Source: Siphonodentalium dalli (lineage: Eukaryota > Mollusca > Scaphopoda > Gadilida > Siphonodentaliidae). From it: a stretch of 64,000 nucleotides of DNA. The stretch covers positions 54,169,849 through 54,233,848 of the forward strand of contig CP136062.1 in assembly GCA_032622095.1 (NCBI GenBank), written 5' to 3'. Below the pieces are notes generated by a model. That model was not told the DNA's origin. It was given only the letters and a program-made list of their open reading frames with translations, and ran no database searches. Positions 1 through 10,490 of this stretch are shown in pieces. The position numbers were made by a program, and so were the translations under genes. Within the stretch, counting starts at the first letter, position 1. Each line of letters opens with the position of its first letter.

Positions 1-69
1 TAACAGAGATTCTCAGATTCACACCAAAACTTCTCCGTTATTTACCACATAATACATCATAATTCACAA

Positions 70-310
70 CTAAGAGATACAGTTATTCCCCTTCCTTTGA
101 GAATAATGGCAGTACAGACCAGATGGAAATTAAGCACAGAAAATGCGTCGGTGCATTGACAAAAAACAACATGTTTACAGTTTATTGGACCAGAAAAGTT
201 GACAATAAAATGTTTCGGAGTTTCCCCTTTCGAATGATATATAATATGGAATATGTTGTTTATAGTTTGTGATTTGGCGATTCGAAAATCAAGTGGGCCT
301 TTAAGGACCT
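70..310 (+). repeat. Dispersed repeat, copy 1 (partner at 12375-12600)
   Basis: This stretch begins with the words GTTATTCCCCTTCC and runs to a GTGGGCCTTTAA-like end. The same order of words (TTATTCCCCTTCC, ACAGTTTATT, AAGTTGACAAT, AATGTTTTGGAG, GAAAAT-AAGT, GGCCTTTAA) is found at 12375-12600 in the same orientation, clearly diverged. It is an unclassified dispersed repeat. No terminal structure or coding frame is visible. The rest of 1-918 shows nothing I can name. Confidence 0.6.
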
Positions 311-923
311 ATAATTATGCACAAATTCGGATCATCCGATTCTGAAAACTCCTGTCATATAATTTTGTTGAAATTTCTCCAAGGTTTCGTAATATTAGCG
401 AAGTTTCGGTACGACAACATCACAACTCGGAAGTCTGTCGCGGTGACCTGTTAAGGCTTAACCAAAGTAGTCCAATATGGCATCCAGGGATATGTTTGTC
501 AAATTTTTAAATTAGTAGAAAAGTATAATAAAAGTCACAAAATTTTCAGAAAACAACTAGCAATACTATCATATGTAGTAAATAACGCTATACTGGTATC
601 AGATTAAAAAAAATATATGGCACTTACTTATCAACCAAAATCTGACTTTATGCGCACGTACAGACATAATAGTCAGATAATTTCCGTAAGAGAATGTATA
701 TTTTGATTCAGGAGAACTCAATAAGAAACGCTTTGTTGAGAAATCCACATTTTATAGTTCAAACACGTATTTAATTTAAATTTTCCAAAGTGATGGTATG
801 AGTCTTGACTCAACTTCAACATAAAGTAAACAGCCATGTTTGTACCGACTATTTTGGCTTGTTTGTACAGTAGGCCAAGTTCACTTAACTGCCCAAGCAA
901 ACACTTTAACAAAGCCAACCTGG

Positions 924-3386
924 GGTCAATACTATGAAGGGTTTTCTTTGTAAGAATCTACAATTGTTTGTAAGAAATAACAATTTATCATTCCGCTAAT
1001 ACTATGAACCTACGATTACAAACATAAATCACAAATAGTTCGTGTTCTTTGTATTTACAAATATCTCCCAATCACAAAGAATGTTCGAGTACTATGAAAG
1101 TTAATTGAAAGTAACAACGTTAAGGAGCGTGAATAGAAGGTCTTCGTGTTGTGTTTCCAACATAATTTTTCAGTTTTCGCACCCTTAACCCGGATAATAT
1201 AACCATCTATGATACGCAGGGACGTGGCGACAAGGGGTCAATTCACCCCTTGTGAAAATGTTTTTGTCGGCTGGAAATCTCAAGTACAACCCACAGGGAC
1301 GTCGCGACAAGGGGGTTGGGTTATGTTAATCGCCCCCCCCCCCATAACATTTTATCAACACGTTCAACAGTAGGAAATTTGATACCTGAAACAACATGAA
1401 TTGGAAATTTTACAACAACATTATGTTGAACTTGTTCTCTTATTTTGTTTTTCCAACAATTTATTAGAGGGTATGTGTTTGTTTTAGGCTAATATTTGCA
1501 TATTTACCTCCTTTGGTCAAAAGTTTGGATTGAAATGGCCTATATTTAGAAATTGTCAAACCTTAGGATGTGTCAGCTTGGATGTGAGGTAGCAGTATGT
1601 GTTCTTTGTAACTACTAAAATTACCCAATTTATTGAAAAACAACGTTAACTAATATGAAATAGTATGTCTTTTCTTGTGTTAACTTCTTCCAGAAATACT
1701 GCCTTTTGGTATTTGGTAAGAGGCATTTCGGTGTTGTTGTCTTGATCAACTATAGTTTATAAATGACAAATCAATAAAAATTACGCGTATTCCTAATGTG
1801 AGTATTGTTTTTCGCTCAAGAATGAATTGCGAGGTAATTGATACTCATGTTCATGGGCGGATTATCCTTTGAGTTTCGATCGTCGACGCGAATGCATTTG
1901 GTCACGGTAAAGGACACGAATACGAAGATGCAAGCACAGTTTTCACAAATGACTACAGCATAAATGCAGTGACGTGGCAAGATGCTTTCTTCGGTGCGCG
2001 AACGTCGATATCCAACTGTATCCCCACCCCTCAATAAGAAACTTCTATTTCTGTGAAATGTAATTGTTTACCCCGGTTGGCTTCTGATTTTCCAGCTGTA
2101 ACATTAAGTTGCCCACCCCCCCCCCCCTTGTGTTGGACATTTTTACTAAATATGACATTTTTAGTAACTTTGCACATAATTCCGCAACATAGATTTTCGC
2201 CTTCCCAGTGACTAAGAAAAGTTATGACTAAATGTTGAGTCTCAGTCATGTTGGCTGAACTAAGTTAGTCAACATGGGGAAAAACGTTTGACTAACATAT
2301 GTTAGTCATATTGACTAACTACTTTATCAGCGTAGAAAAATTAAAATACTCGCCTCTTGATATACGATTCCATCGCTATGTGAATTTATAGGCATTTTTT
2401 TTATTCAAAGGGTGCATATTGAAATTATAGGATGGACACCCCATCACCAAACGGAGCCCATATAGCCACGTCCCTATCTCGATATATTATAATATATCGG
2501 AGCAGTTTGAAATTATAAAATGACCACCCCTCCTATAACCGAGAGCCTTAGCACGTCCCTGCTTCGATGCTGTGATGGACACCCCCTGATAAAATGGAGC
2601 CACGTTCCTGCCTCGATGTGTTATGATAAGAGTATCGGATCAGTTTGAAATCATAGGATGGGCACAATATATATAATGTTATACCATCAAAATAATATTT
2701 TGTTTTCACAAACTGAATGGTTGTAATTTGTGAAAACAATGGTACCAAATTGGTTGTAGTACTCGATATTACACTGACTTGTACTTACATATACACTCTA
2801 CAAACGAACAGTTTATTAGTTAACTTTGCGCAGACAAGTGGTCATCAACTTAGCAATCCGTGTACCGATTGGATAGCTCTGATAAGCGATCACCTCTCAA
2901 CTTATGATTGGTTAATTATTTTGTAACTTGGGCTTGTCGTGATTCAATATATTGTGAATCGCGCACAGGTAACGGATTGCCTGTAAGCAATCTACAATAA
3001 TCAACAGTAGATCTTTGTGGAATTTGCGAGATTTTGTTAGCTCATCGTTTCATAGTACCGGCGATATCACTAATCACAAAATAATAGCACGCATTGTAAC
3101 TTTCCCATATAAATTGTTGTCAGTTATTTTAGCTCTATATACATATCCGTCTAATTTGAACTGGTATTCAGATAACACTGATAACGGGTGAATTGGAGCA
3201 GAGTGGTGGGTTAGTTTTTTCTACATTTTAGGGGTTTCACCTCTCGCCAAGTCTAAGGTAATATAATAATACGGCTAAATTTTCCCGGTACTATGAAACC
3301 ACTGTGATAGTTAACACAAATTTGTAATTACAAATTAATAAATACTATTTGTATTTACAGATATAAAATTGTTCATAGTATTGACC
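924..3386. mobile_element. Non-autonomous DNA transposon with CCTGG direct repeats
   Basis: The left end reads GGTCAATACTATGAA (924-938) and the right end is its exact reverse complement (3372-3386). Both ends are flanked by CCTGG (919-923 and 3387-3391), a likely 5-bp target duplication; a 3-bp CTG reading is also possible because CCTGG is near-palindromic. The ACTATGAA word recurs below the left end (about 1008 and 1090) and in both orientations near the right end (about 3050 and 3290), as subterminal transposase-binding repeats would. The interior has C-runs and a degenerate repeat but no transposase frame. The superfamily is unassigned. Confidence 0.75.
2405..2665. repeat. Degenerate tandem repeat, about three units
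   Basis: Three diverged units of roughly 80-110 bp share the words TTGAAATTATAGGATGG, GACACCCC and CACGTCCCTGCCTCGATG. The array lies inside the 924-3386 element. No frame runs through it. Confidence 0.5.
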
Positions 3387-3501
3387 CCTGGTCTAAATCC
3401 CAATCAGGATTAATCAAGAGATTGTTCAATGTATGCCCACTGGCAGAAAGAAACTGAATACAGTCATAGTGAAACAGACCCGTGTGATAACTGGTTGTGA
3501 C

Positions 3502-3615
3502 GGGTATGGTTCTCTATTCCGAAGGATCTCTAATCCGAAGCTTCATTATTCCGAAAGTTCGGTATTCCGAAGGTTCGCTACTCCGAAGGTTCGCTTTTCC
3601 GAAGGGTTTCAATTA
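3502..3615 (+). repeat. Left terminal minisatellite (TTCCGAAGGTTCGC-like)
   Basis: About six imperfect units of 16-17 bp, each with the core TTCCGAAG. The short open frame across it is repeat translation, not a gene. Its inverted counterpart is at 8868-8975. Confidence 0.85.
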
Positions 3616-4014
3616 TGGGCGTATTTAGCCAGAAATGAATAAAAAGATACCACCCCCCCCCCCCACAAAACCACACAAGGAACGAAAAATATTATTCCGC
3701 TAGTTTTCAAATATAGTCAATGTATACACCACAGTCTTATTTCCAAATTGTCCAAAATGTCGGGTATTACTGACAGGAAGTCAGTATTAGTTTATCGTTT
3801 ATTATGGAAAGTTGAAAACACGATGACTGCATTCTGGCTTATCTGCCATCTGTAACATAGTCTTTTTCTCGGCGGTTATTTCGAACTCTATATAGAAATC
3901 TGGTGACCTTATTCTACGAAGCAGAGAATATAGAAACCAACAAACAACAACATTTCAGTAGAGACTCCCTTTCATAGAAACTTAAATCATCCATTTATAT
4001 AATATACATGTAAC

Positions 4015-4097
<83 letters not shown>
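4015..4097. repeat. (AT)n(AC)n microsatellite
   Basis: An uninterrupted AT dinucleotide run of about 65 bp passes into a short CA run. It is a simple-sequence locus inside the composite element. Confidence 0.95.
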
Positions 4098-4228
4098 ACA
4101 CACATTCGTATGTTTTGAATTAATAATACAACGGTGTCGTTTACATTAATCACGTGATGCATATTATGTATAACGGTACATGTTTATTTATTATTTATAT
4201 TATTTATCTCGTTTGTTTAATCCATTTA

Positions 4229-5108
4229 TAGCGCCCGCTCTCCCACGGAAGCAAAGCGACCTTGGGTATACGTATGCGGATATGAGATATACTAATCGAC
4301 TTTTTCAGCCCAATCTTAAAATAGATTGAACTTACCTAAAATAGATAATTTATTCATAACTCAAGGGTCAGCCGAGTCAAAAATTATTGTTGGCGACGGC
4401 CGCCATTTTTATATTGATTAATACCACCTCGAAATGTGTAATTTGGCAAAAATAACAAACTTTGTTCCGGCAAATGTTAGCTATACTTCATCATATTTAG
4501 GAACAACATCTTCATAAAGCCAAAGATATTTAAAAAAATTGAAGGTAAATTAAACCAAAGCTCTGGTTATCAAAACAGTGAAATTGCATGAAAAAGTTTT
4601 GTTTACATATTTTATAAAATTATTAAAAATATTTGTCCCGAAAGAGGAATATAGGGACCTTACTGGCCGTTGAGATATTATCTTCCATTTTCTAACGGTA
4701 TTTTCCCCTAAAATATTGATTAATTATTCTCAAAGTTTAAGGCCGACAAAGTGAAACTTTTAGTTCCGATTGAAAGGTCGCAGAGTCCTTTTAAAATAAC
4801 TTTTTGGAAAACCAGTAAAGGCGTCATGACATCAAGATGTGCATCATGACGTCACAACCTACATCGGCGCGCAAAACTCCAGACACTGAGGACTGCGTCG
4901 ATGGCCAGACAGCTGAGACACGTGTTGTACGGTCAGGATAAACGACAAATCTGCCAAACATTTACGTTATATGTGATTATTTACATATATATGATTGTCT
5001 TGTGTCCCGTTACGGTTTATCATCAAATCCTTCTAAAGATAAAAATTCATCCGATAATCCCATGAACAGTAACAAACGGGCGCAAATTACGTTTACGTAT
5101 GACAATAT
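4229..5108 (+). repeat. GCGCCCGCTCTCCC repeat family, unit A
   Basis: The unit starts AGCGCCCGCTCTCCC, continues with a TATACGTATGCGGATATGAG word and a GGCGACGGCCGCCATTTT word, and ends with CGGGCGCAAATTACGTTTAC. The start (GCGCCCG) and the end (CGGGCGC) are short inverted repeats. Unit B follows directly. A minus-strand copy is at 36000-36636 and a 3'-end fragment at 25238-25345. I see no coding frame and cannot name the class. Confidence 0.8.
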
Positions 5109-5985
5109 TAGCGCCCGCTCTCCCGAGGCGAAGCAGCGGAAGCGAAGCGACATAGGGTATACGTATGCGGATATGAGATATACTAATCGACCTTTTCAGG
5201 CCAATCTAAAGATAGATTGAACTTACCTCAAATAGAATAATTATTCATAACTCAAGGGTCAGTCGAGTCCAAAAACTTATTGTTGGCGACGGCCGCCATT
5301 TTGTTTTGATTAATACCACATAGAAAGGTGTAATTGGGCAAAATAAAAAACGTTGTTCCGGTAAAACTTCATCATACGTAGGAACATCATGCTCCTAAAG
5401 CCAAAGTTATTTAAAACATTGAATGTAAATTAAACCAAAGCCCTGGTGAACAAAAACTGAAATTGCATGAAAAAGTTTTGCTTACATATTTTATAAAATT
5501 ATTAAAAATATTTTCCCCGAAAGAGGATTATAGTGGTCTTACTGACCGTTTAGATTTGATCTTCTATTTTCTAACGGTAGGCCCTATTTCCGCCTAAAAG
5601 GTCGAGGAAGTATTCTCAAAGTTCAAGGCCGACAAAAGAAAACTATAAGTTCCGATTGAAAGATCGCAGAATCCATTTAAGATTGCTTCTTGGGAAACCA
5701 GTAAAGGCGTCATGACATCAAGACGTACATCATGACGTCACAACCTACATCGGCGCGCAAAATTCCAGACAGGACTGCGTCGATGGCCAGACAGCTGAGA
5801 CTCGTATTACACGGGCAGGCTAAATATCCACATTTACGTTATATGTGATTATTTACATACATTGTATATATTATTTTCTTGTGTACCGTTAGGGTTTATC
5901 ATCAAACCTTCTAAAGATAACAATTCATCCGATAATCACATGAACGGTAACAATCGGGCGCAAATTACGTTTACGTATGATCATC
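5109..5985 (+). repeat. GCGCCCGCTCTCCC repeat family, unit B
   Basis: A second copy of the preceding 880-bp unit in direct tandem, with the same word order and substitutions and short indels throughout. Its last bases are followed at once by the first Helitron-like unit (from 5991), so the Helitron inserted at or near the end of this copy. Confidence 0.8.
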
Positions 5986-5990
5986 TTCTA

Positions 5991-6573
5991 TCTCCTATAT
6001 AATTTGAGAACTCCGTATATATATATATATGTGTGTGTGTATATATGTATGTGGGTACTTCATGGAATCGAAAACACGTTGACGGATCGAGCACACATTT
6101 CGTATATAAGTGTAAAATCCCACGACACCGCCGTGGTCGCGTTTTGGAGAAGCTCAGAGCACCCGATCTCCAATCTCAGTCACAAAAAACGGCACTGCGG
6201 TGGTTAAGACATCAACTATCTTTATATTGACCTTATACGGAGGTGTTAACAATCAACGCTCTTTATTGCAATGGACGTGGCTAAACGACTGACCCCATGC
6301 TTCCGAAATACGGATGCGGATTCGAATGGACGTGGCTAAACGACTGACCCCATGCGTCCGAAATACGGATGCGGACGAAATGAAATTATCTCGACGACGG
6401 GATTAATTGACTGTCCGCTCTGAAGTTTAGGACGGGGAGGACGGGTACCATGAATTAACTCATTGAAAAACAAAGAATGCGTTATCTCGCAAACGGGCGG
6501 AGCTATCGAAGTAGAGCTATCGACTTGAAATTTGGTTTTTGAATAGCCCGGCAACGCCGGGCTCATCGGCTAG
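5991..6573 (+). mobile_element. Helitron-like unit 1 of a head-to-tail cluster
   Basis: Starts TCTCCTATATAATTTGAGAA just after an A (5990). A TATATATGTGTGTG microsatellite and a TGTGGGTACTTCATGGAATCG module follow. The 3' end has an 8-bp stem, 3-nt loop hairpin (6545-6563, AGCCCGGC/GCCGGGCT), six bases, then CTAG (6570-6573). TC start, subterminal hairpin and CTAG end are the Helitron signature. A 55-bp internal tandem duplication (from 6271 and 6326) is present. It is non-autonomous, with no Rep/helicase frame. Confidence 0.7.
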
Positions 6574-7382
6574 TCTCTTCTATATATTTTGAGAACTCCT
6601 TGTATTCGAGAGATAGCCCACATCCTCCGGACCTCAATGGTATGATCGTGAATGAGTATTGATATACCCCACTAAATTTTGACAAACACCAGTAATGGTG
6701 TGTAGATCATTTACATATCTCTCCTATATATTTTAATACAATCTATCTAATTTACATATCTCTCTTATATATTTATGTTTGTGTGTGTGTTGTACTTCAT
6801 ACAAATCTACGATTCTCGACCGATCCGGACGAAACTTGGTACGTGTGTGTAGTTTGACCAGGCGGTGGTCGTTGTCGTATTGGCGAGCCCGTGCGACGCC
6901 CGTGCAGCGCATGCGCAGACGAGATCTCGGAAACGGGTGGAGCTATCGACTTGAAATTTGCTATGTGAATGTATCTTGCGCCGGGTACAAATTTTATCGG
7001 GTCGCCGAGCCCGTGCGACGCCCGTGCAGCGCATGCGCAGACGAGATCTCGGAAACGGGTGGAGCTATCGACTTGAAATTTGCTATGTGAATGTATCTTG
7101 CGCCGGGTACAAATTTTATCGGGTCGCCGAGCCCGTGCGACGCCCGTGCAGCGCATGTGCAGACGAGATCTCGGAAACGGGTGGAGCTATCGACTTGAAA
7201 TTTTGCATGTGAATGTATCTTGCGCCGGGTACAAATTTTCATGCGCAGACCAGATCTCGGAAACTGGTGGAGCTACCGGGTACAAATTTTTCTTATTGAA
7301 ACGCGTGGAGCTAAAAATTAAAAAAATATATATAAAAATGTCATGTTTCGGACAAGCCGCCGGTGGCGGGCTAACCTGCTAG
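6574..7382 (+). mobile_element. Helitron-like unit 2 with 122-bp core repeats
   Basis: Begins TCTCTTCTATATATTTTGAG immediately after the CTAG of unit 1 and ends in CTAG (7379-7382), preceded by an imperfect GCCGCC/GGCGGGC hairpin. A second, truncated start-like word near 6766 suggests a nested or partial copy. Inside are three near-identical core units at a 122-bp period (GCGCATG at about 6907, 7029 and 7151). The open frames of 75-119 codons on both strands here are translations of this core and are not genes. Confidence 0.65.
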
Positions 7383-7639
7383 TACTATATATTTTGAGAC
7401 TTCGATCTCGGAAACCGGTGGAGCTATCGACTTGAAATTTGGTATGTGAATGTATCTTGCCCCGGGTACGAATTTTATCGGGTCGCCGAGCCCGTGCGAC
7501 GCAAGCTTCGCGCATGCGCATATCAGATCTCGGAAACGGGTGGAGCTATCGACTTGAAATTTGGTTAAATTAAAAAAATGTCATGTTTCTGAAACAAAGC
7601 CATGAGACGAATGCCGCCAGTGGCGGGCTAACCTGCTAG
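7383..7639 (+). mobile_element. Helitron-like unit 3 (short)
   Basis: Starts TACTATATATTTTGAGAC directly after the CTAG of unit 2, carries one copy of the 122-bp core, and ends GCCGCCAGTGGCGGGC hairpin plus CTAG (7636-7639). The 5' TC is replaced by TA, so either the start is degenerate or units 2 and 3 share a junction. Confidence 0.6.
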
Positions 7640-8667
7640 TACTATATATTTTGAGACTTCCGTATATATATATATAAGTGTGTGTATATATCGGTGTATG
7701 TGGGTACTTCATAGAATCGAAAACGGCTACGCGGATTGAGCTAAAACTTCCTATCTAATGGTAAAATACCACGGACACAGTCGGCGTCGCGTTTTGGAGA
7801 AGCTCAGAGCACCCGTTCTCCCCTCTCAGTCACAAAAAAACGGCACTGCTGTGGTTAATCAAGTGATAATTTAATGAGCGTTGTATATGACGCGTCGCTA
7901 TAAAAGAGCGTTTGTTTACAATTCAACGCAACGTTATCGCTCGAAATTTAGCATCGAAACAATTTAATTTCTTTTATCAAAAACATAATTACGTGCTGGA
8001 CTCTGTCATTTTAAGAATATGTAAGTATTATACACATACACACCAAGTCTCAGCTTAAAATTTTGAAAAATAAGAGTTTTATCGACATAAATCGATTTTA
8101 ATGGGAAATCCTATGTTAAAATTTAGCATCTAAAAAATTTAATTTCTTCCATCTAAAACATAATTACGTGTTTGACTCTGTCATTTTAAGAATATATAAG
8201 TATTACACTCTGTTCTTTGTGTTTTCTAAGCTGCTTCATATTGGGCCCCAGGGTTATTATTTTCGATACACTGTTAAAAATTCTATGGAAGCAAAATGGT
8301 CAACTCGGGACGGGTCAACCGACTGAGCCCAAACTTGCTACCTATGGGTACATTTGTCCCGAAAGTGTCACGGACGGGTCAAGTCGTGACCCCGATGTGA
8401 CATTGACCTTCAAACTGGTCAATTCAATGTCAAATTGGGTAAAACTGGCGGATTTATGTACTTTTGTCCGGGGAGTGTTTTGGACGTGTCAAATCATGAC
8501 CACGACCTGACCTACAAAATTGTCAATTCAAGGTAAACTCGGGTAAAACTTGCTGACTTCGACGAAATTTTGTACAAATGCAGCACAAGTGTCTCGGAAC
8601 CTGTTGCAATTGCTTTTTCGAACAAAGCCATGGGACGAATGCCGCCAGTGCCGGGCTAACCTGCTAG
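7640..8667 (+). mobile_element. Helitron-like unit 4
   Basis: Begins TACTATATATTTTGAGAC after the third CTAG, repeats the AT/TG microsatellite and TGTGGGTACTTCAT module of unit 1, and ends with a GCCGCCAGTGCCGGGC hairpin and CTAG (8664-8667). It contains a 173-bp direct duplication (7946-8035 with 8119-8207, marked by AATTTAGCATC) and a diverged tandem near 8300-8560. No coding frame is credible. Confidence 0.65.
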
Positions 8668-8867
8668 TATTACTATATTGCGTAACGTGAATATGTAGGA
8701 ATAACTTCATAGGTAATGACAATAAATCTTATGGAAACCCGCAATAGAAATAAAAAAAATCACATTTACTGTCTTAATGTTTTAAGTTATTTCCTTCATA
8801 GAAAGAGTCTTCGGGATAATGAACCCTCTCAATACTTTAGAATATAGAATTAACCTTTAAAATAGCA

Positions 8868-8975
8868 AAAACCTTCGGAGTAGCGAACCTTCGGAATAGA
8901 GAACCTTCGGAATAGCGAAACTTCGGAATATAGAATCTTCGGAATAGCGAACTTTCGGAAAAGAGACATGTCCCC
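8868..8975 (-). repeat. Right terminal minisatellite, inverted copy of 3502-3615
   Basis: Six imperfect units carrying CTTCGGAATAGCGAAC, the reverse complement of the left-end unit. The array ends at TCCCC next to the direct repeat GGTTGTGAC. Confidence 0.85.
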
Positions 8976-9296
8976 GGTTGTGACATTTCAAATTTCAAAC
9001 ACTCACTTCAAAAACATGAGAATAAAGTCATGTTCTGTGGCACAATGTATGGATTTCTCGACAAAGCATTCTTTATCGAGATCTCCCAAATCAGGATTTA
9101 CTTTTATTTATGGAAATTGCTCAACTACAAACCCTGTGCCTGCGCACAAAGTATGATTTCAACTGAGAAGAAAGTATCATATGTTTCCAATTTATGTCAC
9201 AGGTAAAATGTTATTTACTGTATATAATGCATGTATAGTTGTTTCTAGCCACTTCTGTACAGTTTGTGCCATTGTTCTTCTATTATAAAATTTATC

Positions 9297-9705
9297 CAGT
9301 AGTCGGTAGCCGAGAGGTAGTGTACTGGCCTCTTGTTCTAGCGGACCGGGGATCGCAACCTGGTCAGGGTATTCTGACAAAAAATCAGACCTCGGTCAGA
9401 TACCGTGTTTGTCAGGCTGAAAAGTCTCATTCGAGATCACTGAAGAAATATCCGAATGCAAAATGCCGACTTCCCCCATTACAACAATTGTCCAGGTATG
9501 TTGTCGTGGGTGCAGTACGCTGTCCGATCTGGCGCGGACATTAATGGCTGACCCGTGTACACGCATCGGTGTGTGCACGTTAAATAATGCTACTGGATTA
9601 AGCACATGGTTATAAAGTTACTCGGCCGTGGTAGCACCTGGATCAGTGCGTCTACAACCAGAATTGGTTCCTGCACTGTAATATATACAGATACAGATAC
9701 AGATC
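9297..9705 (+). mobile_element. tRNA-derived SINE
   Basis: A box-like word TAGCCGAGAGGT (9307-9318) and a degenerate B box GGGATCGCAACC (9349-9360) are spaced as in a tRNA head. The body ends with GATCAGTGCGTCTACAACC and a (CAGATA)n-like tail at about 9680-9705. This is the layout of a tRNA-headed SINE transcribed by RNA polymerase III. Target duplications were not resolved. The open frames here are incidental. The stretch from 9706 to about 10200 shows nothing else I can name. Confidence 0.75.
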
Positions 9706-10251
9706 CAACTTGTTCTCAGAGTCCATATTGGAGTGGTTTGGTTAAACCTTAAATGGACTACACAAGACTGTGCGTGAAAGAATTGCCGCTATGGCACGAG
9801 CTTGTTGCACGACGCGATGTCAAATCGAGAACCGTAGGTTGCATGGAGTTTTACCGCATGACACGACACATGAGGGCAATGAAGTTAACGTGTCCACACA
9901 ATAATGCTTTTCCATTAACGTGTGATTTATTAGACTATACCTCATAATTCAGTGAGTACAGTTTCTTTTAGAGTTGACGTCGTCAATGACGTAATCGGTT
10001 TGTATTGTCTGAGACAATTTGTTTAGAGAACGTTTTGAAAAATCTGCTGTATTTTGCTGTATTTCGCAAAATAAACCATGGTTGTGCAACATAGGCCTTT
10101 ACAGATCGCGACGTCGTATCATCTACGTTTAGAAATGTATCTGACGCTGAATTAGAACAAACGTAACACCATATGTGCGTTCACTTGGCGCACCCTTTGA
10201 GAGATATATATGAGTGGCGCGATGCACTAAAGTGTCCGACACAAGAACAGC

Positions 10252-10300
10252 ATGCACAGAAAACATTCAATCGGATATTCAGACGATAAACTGACTCCAG
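10252..10300 (+). CDS. Possible short first coding exon (weak)
   Basis: An ATG at 10252 opens 16 codons plus one base, then CCAG and a GTAGGT donor at 10301. A TATATA word lies about 45 bp upstream (10204-10210). The exon would end in phase 1, the phase needed by the discoidin exon at 12059, and joining would restore a glycine codon. Against it, the peptide is hydrophilic and is no signal peptide, which an extracellular discoidin protein would need. This is inference from splice phase only. Confidence 0.2.
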
Positions 10301-10490
10301 GTAGGTTGGTTATTCGGGAATTCAAGCATGAAGCAACTTTCGTTTTGTGTTCAAAATACAGGAGTGGATCTTAATCCGACAGCTTCGTTTATTGGTTTGG
10401 TTTGCGCCCATGAATTGTGGTTGCCAGTCATGATCACGCGGACGCCTGTATTCGTGCACACGGATATACAGAAATGCTCATGGAACATTT

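Larger units (their letters stand above)
3502..8975. mobile_element. Composite element with inverted minisatellite ends and 9-bp direct repeat
   Basis: A minisatellite of TATTCCGAAGGTTCGC-like units opens the element at 3502-3615 and closes it in inverted orientation at 8868-8975. The extreme ends pair imperfectly (17 of 24 positions by eye: GGGTATGGTTCTCTATTCCG versus GGGGACATGTCTCTTTTCCG). GGTTGTGAC occurs directly outside both ends (3493-3501 and 8976-8984), a perfect 9-bp direct repeat. A 9-bp duplication with GGG-starting ends fits Mutator-like (MULE) elements; that assignment is inference. The interior carries other repeats (AT microsatellite, tandem pair at 4229-5985, Helitron-like cluster at 5991-8667). 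No transposase frame is present. Confidence 0.7.

Noticed and set aside
7366-7390. Terminator-like hairpins near the CTAG words
   Set aside because: These are the subterminal hairpins of Helitron-like ends, not bacterial terminators; the window is eukaryotic.
6779-7521. Seven overlapping frames of 67-119 codons
   Set aside because: All are readings of the 122-bp Helitron core repeat.
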